Assembly: GCF_900112205.1 (NCBI RefSeq)
Contig: NZ_FOKW01000003.1
Span: forward strand, 455,453 to 519,452
DNA length: 64,000 bases
Direction: 5' to 3'
Source of the DNA: Natronobacterium haloterrestre
Lineage (GTDB): Archaea > Halobacteriota > Halobacteria > Halobacteriales > Natrialbaceae
This document shows positions 54,762 to 63,888 of the stretch, piece after piece. A program made the translations under genes and the position numbers. Below the pieces are notes generated by a model. The model saw only the letters and a program-made list of their open reading frames with translations, had not been told where the DNA came from and did not search any database. Each line of letters opens with the position of its first letter. Within the stretch, counting starts at the first letter, position 1.

Positions 54762-55823
54762 ATGTACGGCGACCTCCAGGGAGAGGAGTCCGGGGGCGAC
54801 CCCGGCGCCGGCACCGAGTCCGAGGCGACCGACGGGCTCGTCGAAGCCGCCAGTTCGTTCCCCAGCCTCGAGGAGATCGCCCTCGCGCTCGTCGTCCTCG
54901 TGATCGGCTGGTTCATCTCGAAACTCGTCGTCCGGATGGCGGGGCGGACGGTCGCACAGCGGATCGAACGCCCCAGCGTCACGCGAACGGTGCTTCGCGG
55001 CGTCAGGGTCTCCGTCCTGCTCGTCACGCTCATCGTCGTCGCGTACATCCTGGGCGTCAGCGGCGGCGAAATCTTCCTCTCGGTGACCGTCATCTCGGCC
55101 GTGATCGCCGTCGTCCTCGCGCCGCTGGTCGGAAGCCTGATAAACGGCTTTTTCGTCCTCGCGGACCAGCCATACGAGATCGGTGACATGATCGAGGTCG
55201 TCGACCAGGGCCACCGTGGCTTCGTCGAGGACATCACCATCCGGTACACGAAGATCTTCACCCTCGAGAACACGTTCATCGTCATCCCGAACTCCGAGAT
55301 CCAACAGCGCGACGTCGTCAACTACTCCGCGGAGGACGAACGGACCCGGATCTCCGTGCGATTCGACATCACCTACGAGAGCGACCTCGAGACTGCCCGG
55401 ACCGCGGCCGAGCGGGCGGCCCGCAGCGTCGACGAGGTTATCTCTGGCGGACCGGACATCCGGATCGGGAGCGCGCGGTACGCCGCCGCTCCGGTGTGTA
55501 CGATCGACCAGTACGCCGACAGCGGAATCTCGCTCGTCCTGTACTTCTGGATCAAGAACCCCTACAAGCAGGCGCTCGTTCGCTCGAGCGTCCAGACAGC
55601 GATCCGGGAGCGGTTCGCGGACGCGGACGTCGAGTTCGCCTACCCGCATCGCCACCACGTGTTCGACGAGACCAGCGGCGTCGCGCGGATGGCGGTCGAC
55701 GGGCGGGAGTCGGAACGCCGTCCCGAACCCGCCCGTGCGTCGCCGGCCGACGGCTCGCCGATGGGAGCGGAAGCCGACGACGGAGCGCGCGAGTCGGGAG
55801 ACTCGAGCGGCCCCGGGGAGTAA
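54762..55823 (+). CDS. MscS-type mechanosensitive channel
   Basis: A 353-residue small-conductance channel. Three helices lie between about residues 40 and 135; the pore helix region reads ISAVIAVVLAPLVGSLINGFFVLADQPYEIGD (adjoining pieces), then an MscS beta domain with GFVEDITIRYTKI and NTFIVIPNSEIQQRDVVNYS. The Asp/Glu/Pro-rich tail (about 310-353) is disordered. It protects against osmotic downshock. Confidence 0.94.
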   Translation: MYGDLQGEESGGDPGAGTESEATDGLVEAASSFPSLEEIALALVVLVIGWFISKLVVRMAGRTVAQRIERPSVTRTVLRGVRVSVLLVTLIVVAYILGVSGGEIFLSVTVISAVIAVVLAPLVGSLINGFFVLADQPYEIGDMIEVVDQGHRGFVEDITIRYTKIFTLENTFIVIPNSEIQQRDVVNYSAEDERTRISVRFDITYESDLETARTAAERAARSVDEVISGGPDIRIGSARYAAAPVCTIDQYADSGISLVLYFWIKNPYKQALVRSSVQTAIRERFADADVEFAYPHRHHVFDETSGVARMAVDGRESERRPEPARASPADGSPMGAEADDGARESGDSSGPGE

Positions 55824-55895
55824 CGTCGCCGGAAACTCCCGCGAACGGGGGATTTGTGGGTGTTTTTATGGTTCCCTTTGCCCAACCCTTACGCG

Positions 55896-56333
55896 ATGTA
55901 CGACGACGTCCTCATTCCGACCGACGGCAGCGACACCGTCGCCGAGACGCTGTCGCACGCGCTCCCGATCGCAGCGGACAACGACGCGACCGTCCACGCG
56001 CTGTACGTGGTGGACAGCCGTATCACGGCGGCCGCGAGCGACGGCGACGCCGACGTCGAGTCGACCCTCGAGTCCGAAGGCGAGGCGGCGATCACCGAGG
56101 TCCGAGATCGCGCCGCGAACGCCGGGCTCGACGCCGTCGGCGAGATCCGCAAGGGAACGCCCGCGAAGACGATCCTCGAGTACGCCGACGAGCAGGGGAT
56201 CGACCTGATCGTCATCGGGACGCGCGGCAAGAGTCCGCGGGAGAAAGTCGTCTCGATGGGCAGCGTCTCGGAACGAGTCGTCGACAGCGCCTCGGTTCCG
56301 GTGTTCGTCGTGCGGGATGAGGACGACCGGTGA
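55896..56333 (+). CDS. Universal stress protein (UspA family)
   Basis: A 145-residue Usp. MYDDVLIPTDGSDTVAETL at the start and the ATP-binding GTRGKSPREKVVSMGSVSERVV glycine motif (G-2x-G-9x-G-S) are visible. The start at 55896 is preceded by a TTTTTATGG box about 29 bases upstream. Single gene. Confidence 0.94.
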   Translation: MYDDVLIPTDGSDTVAETLSHALPIAADNDATVHALYVVDSRITAAASDGDADVESTLESEGEAAITEVRDRAANAGLDAVGEIRKGTPAKTILEYADEQGIDLIVIGTRGKSPREKVVSMGSVSERVVDSASVPVFVVRDEDDR

Positions 56334-56360
56334 GACCGATCGGTCGGCGCGTCGGACGCG

Positions 56361-56771
56361 TCAGGCGCGCTGTCGCTCGACCGTAATGATCTCGCACTCG
56401 AGATGGTCACGCAGGAACGCCTCGATGTCGGGGTTGTTCGTGAACCGACGGAAGAGTCGCCGCAGTCGGCTCGCGCGCTCGCTGCCGATCACGACGACGT
56501 CCGCGTCCTCTGCAGCGACCTCGTCCAGAATGCTCTCTTCGACCAGAAAGCCGGTTCGTACGACGTACCTGGCGTTGTCGAGCGGTCCGAACGCGCGTTC
56601 GACCGCGTTTTTCAGATCGATTCTCGTCACTTTCTTCCCGTTCTGGTAGAGGTCCACGTGTAGGATCGTCATCGCCGCGTCCCGGTCGCGTGCGACCTCT
56701 ATGGCCCGCTTGAGCGTCTTGCGGGAGTGTTTCGTCAGGGGATATCGAACGGGAACCACGACCAGCGTCAT
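56361..56771 (-). CDS. Universal stress protein-like, degenerate nucleotide motif
   Basis: A 136-residue Usp-like protein starting MTLVVVPVRYPLTKHS. The Usp fold is suggested by AMTILHVDLYQNGKK and ADVVVIGSERASRLRRLFRRF, but the G-2x-G-9x-G-S ATP motif is replaced by basic residues, so ATP binding is doubtful. It faces the canonical Usp tail to tail, 27 bases apart. Confidence 0.85.
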   Translation of the reverse strand: MTLVVVPVRYPLTKHSRKTLKRAIEVARDRDAAMTILHVDLYQNGKKVTRIDLKNAVERAFGPLDNARYVVRTGFLVEESILDEVAAEDADVVVIGSERASRLRRLFRRFTNNPDIEAFLRDHLECEIITVERQRA

Positions 56772-56952
56772 TACGTCTCCGAACGATTTCCGCGTGGGTA
56801 AAGGTTTCAGTACCGACGTCACTCGTGGGTAAGAGTAGCATACTCGTCGATTCACCGCCAGGAACGATTCCCACGACGGGCGGACGACGATGGCGGGTCG
56901 TGACTCGAGTCGGACGAACAACCCTTTATTCGAACGGCGGATACGAGTGGGT

Positions 56953-57192
56953 ATGCAACGGACCGAAACCGACGACGGTGACGCGGTCTACGTCTCGGAG
57001 ACCGAAGGCGACAGAGGGTCGAAAGGTCCGTTCCTCGTCGCCTACGAGACGCGGGACGCGGATCGACGGTACGGCTGGTTCTGTTCGAACTGCGAGAGTC
57101 TGGATAACGCCATGGACGCGATGGGCCGGATCAAGTGCAACCGGTGTGGGAACTTCCGCAAACCGACCGAGTGGGACGCCGCTCACGAGTAG
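56953..57192 (+). CDS. DUF5816-like zinc-ribbon protein
   Basis: A 79-residue protein. GSKGPFLVAYETRDADRRYGWF and the ribbon CSNCESLDNAMDAMGRIKCNRCG, then NFRKPTEWDAAHE, fit the haloarchaeal DUF5816 family. A TTTATTCG box lies about 26 bases before the ATG at 56953. Function unknown. Confidence 0.82.
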   Translation: MQRTETDDGDAVYVSETEGDRGSKGPFLVAYETRDADRRYGWFCSNCESLDNAMDAMGRIKCNRCGNFRKPTEWDAAHE

Positions 57193-57393
57193 TTCCGCGT
57201 TCGCGCCCGTGTGTCGTCGGATCCGCGTCGACTCGCGCCGCTCGAGAGTAATCGGGTATTGTCGAACTGAACACGGACTTTCTTCGATAATTCCTCTCTT
57301 TTCGCCGACGTTCGGTAGTCAGCCGTCGAACCGTCCCGGTTGACTCGTTCACAGGCGAAGATTTATGTTCACCCCCGGTGTATCCGTAGGTGA

Positions 57394-57717
57394 ATGGGTC
57401 CTGTTAACATGCGACTCGTCGAGCAGGCCAGGTCGATTTTCGCAGAGCTCGGATACACCGTCGAGGGTAACGGACCGGAGTTCAGAGCCGAACGAGCGTG
57501 GAAGGTCGTCCACGTCAACACGGTACTCGAGACGGAGACACTTCCATCGTCGTCGTCCGGAGAGTTCCACTGTTTCGTCGCGCAAGCGGGGGATGCCGAC
57601 GACCTCGAGGAACGGCTCACCAGTGCCGATCCCAGCTACGAGTGGGCGATCATCGTCGTCGACGGAGACGACTATCAGGTCGAGCGAGCCCCGCCAGGAC
57701 CGCGAGTAACGGCGTAG
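57394..57717 (+). CDS. Uncharacterised haloarchaeal protein (DUF7116-like)
   Basis: A 107-residue protein. RLVEQARSIFAELGYTVEG is followed by beta strands (AERAWKVVHVNTVLE, EFHCFVAQAG, EWAIIVVDGDDYQVERA). It resembles haloarchaeal DUF7116. The ATG at 57394 lies about 27 bases after an ATTTATG box; an ATG at 57409 would remove 5 residues. Function unknown. Confidence 0.75.
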   Translation: MGPVNMRLVEQARSIFAELGYTVEGNGPEFRAERAWKVVHVNTVLETETLPSSSSGEFHCFVAQAGDADDLEERLTSADPSYEWAIIVVDGDDYQVERAPPGPRVTA

Positions 57718-57722
57718 AAAGG

Positions 57723-57752
57723 CCGACTTCGACTTCGACTTCGATTTTTATT
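57723..57752. terminator. Hexamer repeat and T-run between convergent genes
   Basis: Three GACTTC-type hexamers followed by ATTTTTATT lie between the DUF7116-like gene and the aminotransferase stop. The T5 run can end the rightward transcript. Confidence 0.5.
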
Positions 57753-58950
57753 CGAGCGCGCGACGCGTCGCAGTGACGCCTGCGCCCGGATCGACGTCCG
57801 CGCCCATCGACTCGAGGACGTCGCCCAGCGCCGTCACCACGTAGATCACGTTCTCGGGCCGCGCGGAGTGACCCATACAGCCGATGCGGAAGATCTCTCC
57901 CTCGAGGTCGCCCAGGCCGCTGGCGATCTCGAGGTCGTACTGGTCGATCAGCGCGTCACACACCTCGCCGTCGTCGACGCCGTCGGGCACGCGGACGGCG
58001 TTCAGGCTCGGCAGCCAGTAGTCGTCGGGGGCGTTCATCTCGAGGCCCATCGCCTCGACGCCGGCTTTCAGCGCGCCGGCGAGGCGTTCGTGGCGGTCCC
58101 ACCGGTTCTCGATGCCCTCCTCGGCCACGAGCCGGAGCGCCTCGCGGATCGCGTAGACGTTCGTGATCGGCGCGGTGTGGTGGTAGGCCCGCTCGTCGCC
58201 CCAGTAGCCCTCGAGCAGGGAAAGATCGAGGTACCACGAGCGCGGGTCGGTCTCCCGGGAGAGGACCTTGTCCATGGCCTCGTCCGAGAGGGTGAGGGGG
58301 CTCGCGCCCGGCGGGCAGGAGAGACACTTCTGCGGGCCGGAGTAGGCGACGTCGATGCCCCAGTCGTCGACGCGCAGTTCCACGCCCCCCAGCGAGGTGA
58401 CGGTGTCGGCGATCACGAGGGCGTCGTGGTCGTGGGCCGCCGCGGTGAGTTCGGAGACGTTCGGCTGGAGTACACCCGTACTGGTCTCGGCGTGGACGAA
58501 CCCGAAGACGTCCGGGTCGTGTTCGGCCAGCGCGTCGGAGACGTCGGCCGGCTCGAGAGGTTCGCCCCACGGCGCGTCGACCTCGACGACCTCGCCCCCG
58601 GCCCGGCGGGCCATCGACGCCATGCGTCCCCCGAAGTAGCCGTTAGTGGGGACGAGCATCGTGTCACCGGGTTCAACGACGTTCCCGATCGCGGCCTCCA
58701 TCGCCGCCGACCCCGTTCCCGAGACCGGGATCGTCCACTGGTTGTCGGTCCGGAACGTGTACCGCAACAGCTCCTGGACCTCGTCCATGATCTCGACGAA
58801 CGACGGGTCGAGGTGGCCCACGAGCGGCGTACTCATCGCCCGTAGTACGCGCGGATGGACGTCGCTCGGTCCCGGCCCCATCAGCGTTCGATCCGGCGGC
58901 GTCAGCTCTCCGACGTCGGGTGCCTCGACTGAATCCTCGGCGTTTGCCAT
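57748..58950 (-). CDS. Alanine-glyoxylate / serine-pyruvate aminotransferase family
   Basis: A 400-residue PLP enzyme of class V. Motifs: MGPGPSDVHPRVLRAM, PVSGTGSAAMEAAIGN, ADTVTSLGGVELRVDDWGID and AYSGPQKCLSCPPG with the PLP lysine, then HTAPITNVYAIREAL. The role may be glyoxylate or serine metabolism; the exact substrate pair is unknown. The ATG at 58950 gives the family start. Confidence 0.92.
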   Translation of the reverse strand: MANAEDSVEAPDVGELTPPDRTLMGPGPSDVHPRVLRAMSTPLVGHLDPSFVEIMDEVQELLRYTFRTDNQWTIPVSGTGSAAMEAAIGNVVEPGDTMLVPTNGYFGGRMASMARRAGGEVVEVDAPWGEPLEPADVSDALAEHDPDVFGFVHAETSTGVLQPNVSELTAAAHDHDALVIADTVTSLGGVELRVDDWGIDVAYSGPQKCLSCPPGASPLTLSDEAMDKVLSRETDPRSWYLDLSLLEGYWGDERAYHHTAPITNVYAIREALRLVAEEGIENRWDRHERLAGALKAGVEAMGLEMNAPDDYWLPSLNAVRVPDGVDDGEVCDALIDQYDLEIASGLGDLEGEIFRIGCMGHSARPENVIYVVTALGDVLESMGADVDPGAGVTATRRALE

Positions 58951-59052
58951 ACGCAAACGTGATACTCGGATCCACAAAAACGTTCACTCCTCGCAATGGG
59001 AGCGCACTCACGGCGTATCTTTAAGTTATCCTGTCATGTAGTGACGACCGCA

Positions 59053-59253
59053 ATGGTTTTCAAGAAGATCACCCTGATCGGGACCAGTTCGGAAAGCTTC
59101 GACGCCGCGGCAGACGACGCTATCGACCGCGCCGAGGACACGCTCCAGAACGTCCACTGGGTAGAAGTCGACGAACTCGGGGTCGAAGTCGCCACGGCGG
59201 ACGAACGGGAGTATCAGGCCGAAGTCACCGTCGCCTTCGAACTCGAGGACTGA
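59053..59253 (+). CDS. Dodecin (flavin storage protein)
   Basis: A 66-residue protein, [24 protein letters not shown], with [14 protein letters not shown] (the Trp that stacks on the flavin) and a closing VTVAFELED strand. Haloarchaeal dodecins bind riboflavin in a 12-mer. Divergent from the aminotransferase. Confidence 0.95.
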   Translation: MVFKKITLIGTSSESFDAAADDAIDRAEDTLQNVHWVEVDELGVEVATADEREYQAEVTVAFELED

Positions 59254-59352
59254 ATCGGTCGAGGCGACGCCGGTTTTAGAGGGTCGTCGGGCCGCCCGTA
59301 GGACGGAAACGGCAGGAGAGAACGGGTGGAAACTCGAGTGGCGTGGCGAACG

Positions 59353-59727
59353 TTACGTCCGGAAGGACTCGCCACAGCCACACTCGCTGACGACGTTGGG
59401 GTTCTCCACGTGGAAGCCCTCGGCCTGGAGACCGGACTCGTAATCGAGGATGCTGCCCTCGATATACTTCAGACTCGCCGGATCGACGAACACGCGTAGC
59501 CCGTGGTGTTCGTAGATCGTGTCGTCCTCGTCGGGACCGTCGTCGAAGCGCATCCCGTAGGAGAGGCCGGCACAGCCACCCTGCTGGACGAAGAGGCGAA
59601 GCCCCGCCTCGCCGTCGTCCAATCCTTCGTTCTCGAGGAGGGCGAGAGCCTGGTCTGCCGCCTCCTCGGTGACCTCGATTTCCGGCTGGGTCTCGACCCC
59701 TCCACCGCCCGTGCTGTCCGTGCTCAT
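59353..59727 (-). CDS. A-type Fe-S carrier (HesB/IscA/ErpA family)
   Basis: A 124-residue protein. Three conserved cysteines sit in GGCAGLSYG and CGCGESF; the fold also shows VTEEAADQALALLE, LRLFVQQ and VFVDPASLKYIEGSILDYE. It transfers iron-sulfur clusters to target enzymes. An N-terminal 18-residue Gly/Thr-rich extension is present. Confidence 0.94.
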   Translation of the reverse strand: MSTDSTGGGGVETQPEIEVTEEAADQALALLENEGLDDGEAGLRLFVQQGGCAGLSYGMRFDDGPDEDDTIYEHHGLRVFVDPASLKYIEGSILDYESGLQAEGFHVENPNVVSECGCGESFRT

Positions 59728-59870
59728 ACTCTCCCTTTCCGGCGCGACGATGTTAACTTTGACGCCCCGTTATTCGGCGGGGCGAAACCGATTTCGGTAT
59801 CACTCCCGTCGAACGCGGGGCATCGATCCTGGCGCTTTCGGGCGATCCGCGCGAGCGGATCGGTTCGCCG

Positions 59871-61631
59871 TTAGCGACTCTCGAACTCGCTTCCTCGAGA
59901 GCGATCGACAGCGTCCCCGTCCGCTACCTCCTCCAGATAGTCGACCATGTCCTCGATGGCGTCCCGCTGGGCAGCGGTCCGCTCGGTCACTTCGCCGATC
60001 CGTTCCTCGATCCGGTCGGCGTCGTTGGCCACGCCGTCGGCCTCCGACGCAACCTCCTCGACCGACGCGGCCTGGTCGTCGTTGGCGTCGGCGATCTGGT
60101 CGATTCCGTGGGCGGCCTCGTCGACCGCGTCCGCGATCTCCTGGAGGTTCTCGATCGCGACGTCGATCTGCTCGTTGGCCGTCGCGATCCTGCCGTTGGT
60201 TCGCTCGGTGACGTCGACGGTTCGTTCGGTCCGGTCGTGAAGGTCCTCGACCCGGCTCGAGATCTGCTGGGTGTGTTCTTTCGTCTCGCTTGCAAGCGAC
60301 TGGACCTCGTTGGCGACGACGGCGAACCCGTCGCCCTCCTCGCCGGCCTGGGCCGCCTCGATGTTGGCGTTCAGCGCGAGCAGGTTCGTCTGATCCGCGA
60401 TGTCGTTGATGACCTCGATGACTTCGTCGATCTCGTCCATCCGCGACTCGAGTTCGGTCACGGTCTCGACGAGTTCCTCCGAGGCCTCGAGGACCTCATC
60501 CATCTCCTCGCGGGCTTCGCGGCTGACCTCGACCCCGTCGTCGGCCGCTGCCTGGGCCTGTTCCGCGGCGGCCGACACCTGGTCGGAACTGGCCGCGACC
60601 TCTTCCATCGTCGCCGAGAGGTCGCTGATCTCTTCGACGATCGCCCCGATCGAGTCGGTCTGCTCGCCGATTTGCTCGTCGACGTCGGACGCAGTTTCGG
60701 CGATCTCGGCGGCCTCGGCCGAGAGGGCCTCGACTTCGTCGCCGATGCCGTGGATCGTCGTCTCGACGTGGGCCGCGATTTCGTTGATCGTGTCGGTGAT
60801 CCGCTTGATATCCTCGTCGAGGACGTCGTGTTCGTCCGTATAATCGACCCGCGCCGAGAGGTCACCCTCGTTGAGCGTACGCCCCTTCTCCGTGACCTCC
60901 GTCACGAGGTCGGCCATCGCCTCGCGTCGCCGGATGACCTCCGTGTTGTCCTGCACCAGCTGGATCACGCCCTGGAAGGAGTCGCGCTGATAGATCGGCG
61001 TCGCGACCGAGTGGACGTGAACCGTCTCCCCGGCGGCGTTTTCGAGTTCGCGCTCGAGTTCGTACGCGCGCTGGTCACGGCCGGAGCGTTCGGCGTCGGT
61101 CCCCCGATGTGCGCTCTTTGGGTTCTCGACGACCTCGTCCGCTAGCGTCGTCGTCCGATCGTCGCGAAAGAAGGCCCCGGCGTCGGTCTCACCGAGGACC
61201 TCCTCCCGGTCGACACCCGTGAGGACCTCGAGTTCGCGGTTCCAGCCGATGATCCGGTGTTCCGTATCGATGAGGAAGGCGGGCTGGGGCAGCGTATCGA
61301 GGAGGGCGTCGGTCGCGATGTCCAGGTTCTCGTCGGCCGAATCCCGGCCGCCGAGCGTGTCCGATTCGGCTCGGTCGTCCTCTTGCCGGCCTCCCATCGT
61401 CGCCCCACCGTCGGTCGCTGTCGCGTCCGTGACACTGGCGTGGCCGTCTCCGTCCGCCGTTGCCGTCTCGTTCCCCGCGTCCGTACTCGAACTCGAGGTC
61501 GCCGTCCGGCTCGCCTCCGTCCCAAGAGATCGCTCTCTTGCCTTCGAGTCCGTTTCAGACGTCGACTCCGGTTCCGACTCCGACCCCGACTCCGATTCCG
61601 AGGAGAAGAACTTCGTTAGCGGGTTACCCAT
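59871..61631 (-). CDS. Soluble chemotaxis/phototaxis transducer (MCP, Htr type)
   Basis: A 586-residue methyl-accepting chemotaxis protein. After a low-complexity Ser/Thr/Glu-rich head (about 1-95), a PAS domain (about 105-235) contains PAFLIDTEHRIIGWNRELEVLTG. A coiled HAMP-like segment (about 240-300) leads to the signalling domain (about 310-560), with the hairpin tip DIADQTNLLALNANIEAAQAGEEGDGFAVVANEVQSLA (adjoining pieces). No transmembrane helix, so it probably senses a cytoplasmic cue. No che genes are adjacent. Confidence 0.94.
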   Translation of the reverse strand: MGNPLTKFFSSESESGSESEPESTSETDSKARERSLGTEASRTATSSSSTDAGNETATADGDGHASVTDATATDGGATMGGRQEDDRAESDTLGGRDSADENLDIATDALLDTLPQPAFLIDTEHRIIGWNRELEVLTGVDREEVLGETDAGAFFRDDRTTTLADEVVENPKSAHRGTDAERSGRDQRAYELERELENAAGETVHVHSVATPIYQRDSFQGVIQLVQDNTEVIRRREAMADLVTEVTEKGRTLNEGDLSARVDYTDEHDVLDEDIKRITDTINEIAAHVETTIHGIGDEVEALSAEAAEIAETASDVDEQIGEQTDSIGAIVEEISDLSATMEEVAASSDQVSAAAEQAQAAADDGVEVSREAREEMDEVLEASEELVETVTELESRMDEIDEVIEVINDIADQTNLLALNANIEAAQAGEEGDGFAVVANEVQSLASETKEHTQQISSRVEDLHDRTERTVDVTERTNGRIATANEQIDVAIENLQEIADAVDEAAHGIDQIADANDDQAASVEEVASEADGVANDADRIEERIGEVTERTAAQRDAIEDMVDYLEEVADGDAVDRSRGSEFESR

Positions 61632-61698
61632 ACCACGGATCTCGGTTACCGCCGGGTATTTGTTATGGCCGATTATGGTGGGATCTTTCAGCTCTCGC

Positions 61699-62979
61699 CT
61701 ACCGCTCCAGTCGCTTGCGCACGCTCTCCGCGTGGGCCTCGAGCCCTTCCGCCTCCGCCAGCGTCGTCATCGTCTCGCCGATCGACTCGAGTCCCTCGCG
61801 GGAGAGCCGCTGGACCGTCGTCGATCGGAGGAACGTCTCGACCGAGAGCCCGCCCGTCACGCGGGCCTCGCCGTTGGTCGGGAGCACGTGGTTCGTCCCG
61901 CTGGCGTAGTCGCCGGCCGCAACGGGCGTGTTCGGCCCCAGGAAGACACTTCCCGCGCTATCGATTCGCTCGAGGATCGACTCCTCGTCGTCCGCGACGA
62001 TGGCCAGGTGCTCGGGTGCGTACTCCTCGGTGAAGAGGATCGCCTCGCTCATCGAGCGCGCGAGCAACACGCCGCTCGCGTCGTTGTCGAGTGCCTCTCG
62101 GATCACGTCTTCGCGCTCGCGCGCGCTCGCCTGCTCGTCGACGGCCGCTGCGACGGCCGTCGCGGTCTCCTCGTCGTCCGTCACCGCCACGACCGATGCG
62201 TTCGGGTCGTGCTCGGCCTGGGCGACGAGTTCGGCAGCCACGAACTCCGGATCGGCCGTCCCGTCCGCGACCACGACCACTTCGCTCGGCCCCGCGAGGA
62301 AGTCGATATCGACGTCCCCCCGCACCTCCGCTTTGGCCGCGGTGACCCACTTGTTGCCCGGCCCGACGATCTTCTGGACGCGCGTGATCGTCTCGGTCCC
62401 GTACGCCAGTCCCGCGATCGCCTGTACGCCGCCGACGCTGTAGACCGAGTCCGCCCCCGCGGCGTGGATCGCCGCCAGCGTGGCCGGATTTACCTCCTCC
62501 GCGGGCGGGGTCACGACCGCCACGTGCTCGACCCCCGCGACGACCGCCGGGACGACCCCCATGATCGCGCTCGAGGGGTAGGCCGCCGACCCCCCTGGGA
62601 CGTAGACGCCGACTCGCTCGATGGGCCGAAATCGCCGTCCGAGTTCGCGCCCGTCGCCGAACTCTTCGCGCCAGTCCGCCGGGAGTTGCGCCTCGTGGAA
62701 CTCCCGAACGTTCGCTGCGGCGTCCTCGATCGCCTCGCGAAGGTCGTCCTCGAGGTCTTCGTAAGCCCGTTCGCACTCGTCAGTGATCTCGAGGTTGCCG
62801 ACCTCGACGCCGTCGAACTCGCTCGTGTACTCGCGGACGGCGACGTCGCCCTCCTCGCGCACGCGATCGACGATCTCGCGAACGTCCCCGCGTACCTCCT
62901 CGATGCCGGCGTCGCGGTCGAAGAAAGCGGCGCGATCGCCGGGTCCGAGGGTCTGAATCTCCGTGACGTCGATACTCAT
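61699..62979 (-). CDS. hisD: Histidinol dehydrogenase
   Basis: A 426-residue zinc enzyme that performs the last two steps of histidine synthesis. Motifs: VGVYVPGGSAAYPSSAIMGVVPA, IVGPGNKWVTAAKAEVRGDVDIDFLAGPSE (adjoining pieces), VAAELVAQAEHDPNAS and the FLGPNTPVAAGDYASGTNHVLPT segment. Full length. No other his gene is adjacent. Confidence 0.97.
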   Translation of the reverse strand: MSIDVTEIQTLGPGDRAAFFDRDAGIEEVRGDVREIVDRVREEGDVAVREYTSEFDGVEVGNLEITDECERAYEDLEDDLREAIEDAAANVREFHEAQLPADWREEFGDGRELGRRFRPIERVGVYVPGGSAAYPSSAIMGVVPAVVAGVEHVAVVTPPAEEVNPATLAAIHAAGADSVYSVGGVQAIAGLAYGTETITRVQKIVGPGNKWVTAAKAEVRGDVDIDFLAGPSEVVVVADGTADPEFVAAELVAQAEHDPNASVVAVTDDEETATAVAAAVDEQASAREREDVIREALDNDASGVLLARSMSEAILFTEEYAPEHLAIVADDEESILERIDSAGSVFLGPNTPVAAGDYASGTNHVLPTNGEARVTGGLSVETFLRSTTVQRLSREGLESIGETMTTLAEAEGLEAHAESVRKRLER

Positions 62980-63069
62980 GTGCTCGGGTTGGCGCGGACG
63001 TCGAAAAACGGTTTCCCTCTCGGCGGCTCGTTAACGCTCGCGCACACACGAGAGACTGCGACCCGTCGG

Positions 63070-63279
63070 CTACTTCACTTCCCAGACGCCGATAGCATCG
63101 AACGTTGCGCGCACGAACAGGTACACGAGCAAGAGGAACCCGCCGACCGCCACCGGTGCCGACAGCAGTCGCGCGGTCTCGAATCCGACGAGAATCTGTC
63201 CGACCCCCCGGAGTACGAAACTCAGGAAGACGATCCCGAACGCGACGACGGCGAGTTTGACGAAGCCCTCGCGGTCCAT
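63070..63279 (-). CDS. Small membrane protein
   Basis: A 69-residue protein with two predicted helices (about 7-28 and 38-60), FVKLAVVAFGIVFLSFVLRG and LLSAPVAVGGFLLLVYLF. No domain is recognised. It is a single gene between hisD and the rRNA promoter region. Confidence 0.7.
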   Translation of the reverse strand: MDREGFVKLAVVAFGIVFLSFVLRGVGQILVGFETARLLSAPVAVGGFLLLVYLFVRATFDAIGVWEVK

Positions 63280-63530
63280 ACTCGAGGGTTCGTGCGCCGT
63301 CGCTAAATCGTGTTGATCCTGCGCTCGGCTTCCTGCCCGATGTGACGGGTAGCGGCGTATCGGGACCTACTCGCCACACTCGTTCTCGAAGCGTTCACCT
63401 ACGATCTCGAGAAAGACACAGGAACGAACCAGTAACACGGCCGAATTCGTCGCAGCATTGAAGTCGGATCGAACCCGGACGTTCGTTGGAAAACCGTCCC
63501 ATGGTACCGGAATTCGATGAGCGTTCGCTT

Positions 63531-63551
63531 CGACGGCCTTATATATGCACC
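63531..63551 (+). promoter_or_regulatory. rRNA promoter core 1
   Basis: CGACGGCCTTATATATGCAC: a TTATATA box preceded by the CGACGG element. Weaker upstream copy of the set. Confidence 0.65.
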
Positions 63552-63690
63552 CGGCATTTGGTGATAATGCGAACGACGTGGCGCAGGTCGCCACGTTCCC
63601 TCCGGCCTTTGGCACGGAGGTAGGCACATCACATCCACCCGCTCTCTCGACGATCGGGGCACGATCGATGTCGGAATTCGAACCGATTTC

Positions 63691-63713
63691 CGATCCGTTG
63701 CCCTTATCCGTCT
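63691..63713 (+). promoter_or_regulatory. rRNA promoter core 2
   Basis: CGATCCGTTGCCCTTATCCG followed by TCT. Its first half nearly repeats core 3 (CGATCCGACGCCCTTAAGTG). Confidence 0.65.
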
Positions 63714-63770
63714 CGGGGCGTTCAGCTATGATCGCGCACTGCCTCGCCGGATGCGGTTTCCGGCGGGGCG

Positions 63771-63796
63771 CCGATCCGACGCCCTTAAGTGTATGA
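63771..63796 (+). promoter_or_regulatory. rRNA promoter core 3
   Basis: CGATCCGACGCCCTTAAGTG followed by TATGAG; 80 bases downstream of core 2. Confidence 0.7.
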
Positions 63797-63858
63797 GGGG
63801 GTTCGGATGTGAACGCAAACGCGTTCGACGGGGCCGGTTGGCTCCGTCGACTCGGACG

Positions 63859-63888
63859 CGACGTTCGAAGGGGTTAAGTACCCTACCG
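63859..63888 (+). promoter_or_regulatory. rRNA promoter core 4, probably the strongest
   Basis: GACGTTCGAAGGGGTTAAGT followed by ACCCTACCG: the conserved haloarchaeal rRNA promoter shape with BRE-like CGAAG and TTAAGTA TATA element. Confidence 0.75.

Noticed and set aside
63367..63662. Short minus-strand open frames before the rRNA promoters
   Set aside because: Composition is not haloarchaeal-protein-like and they overlap promoter core 1.
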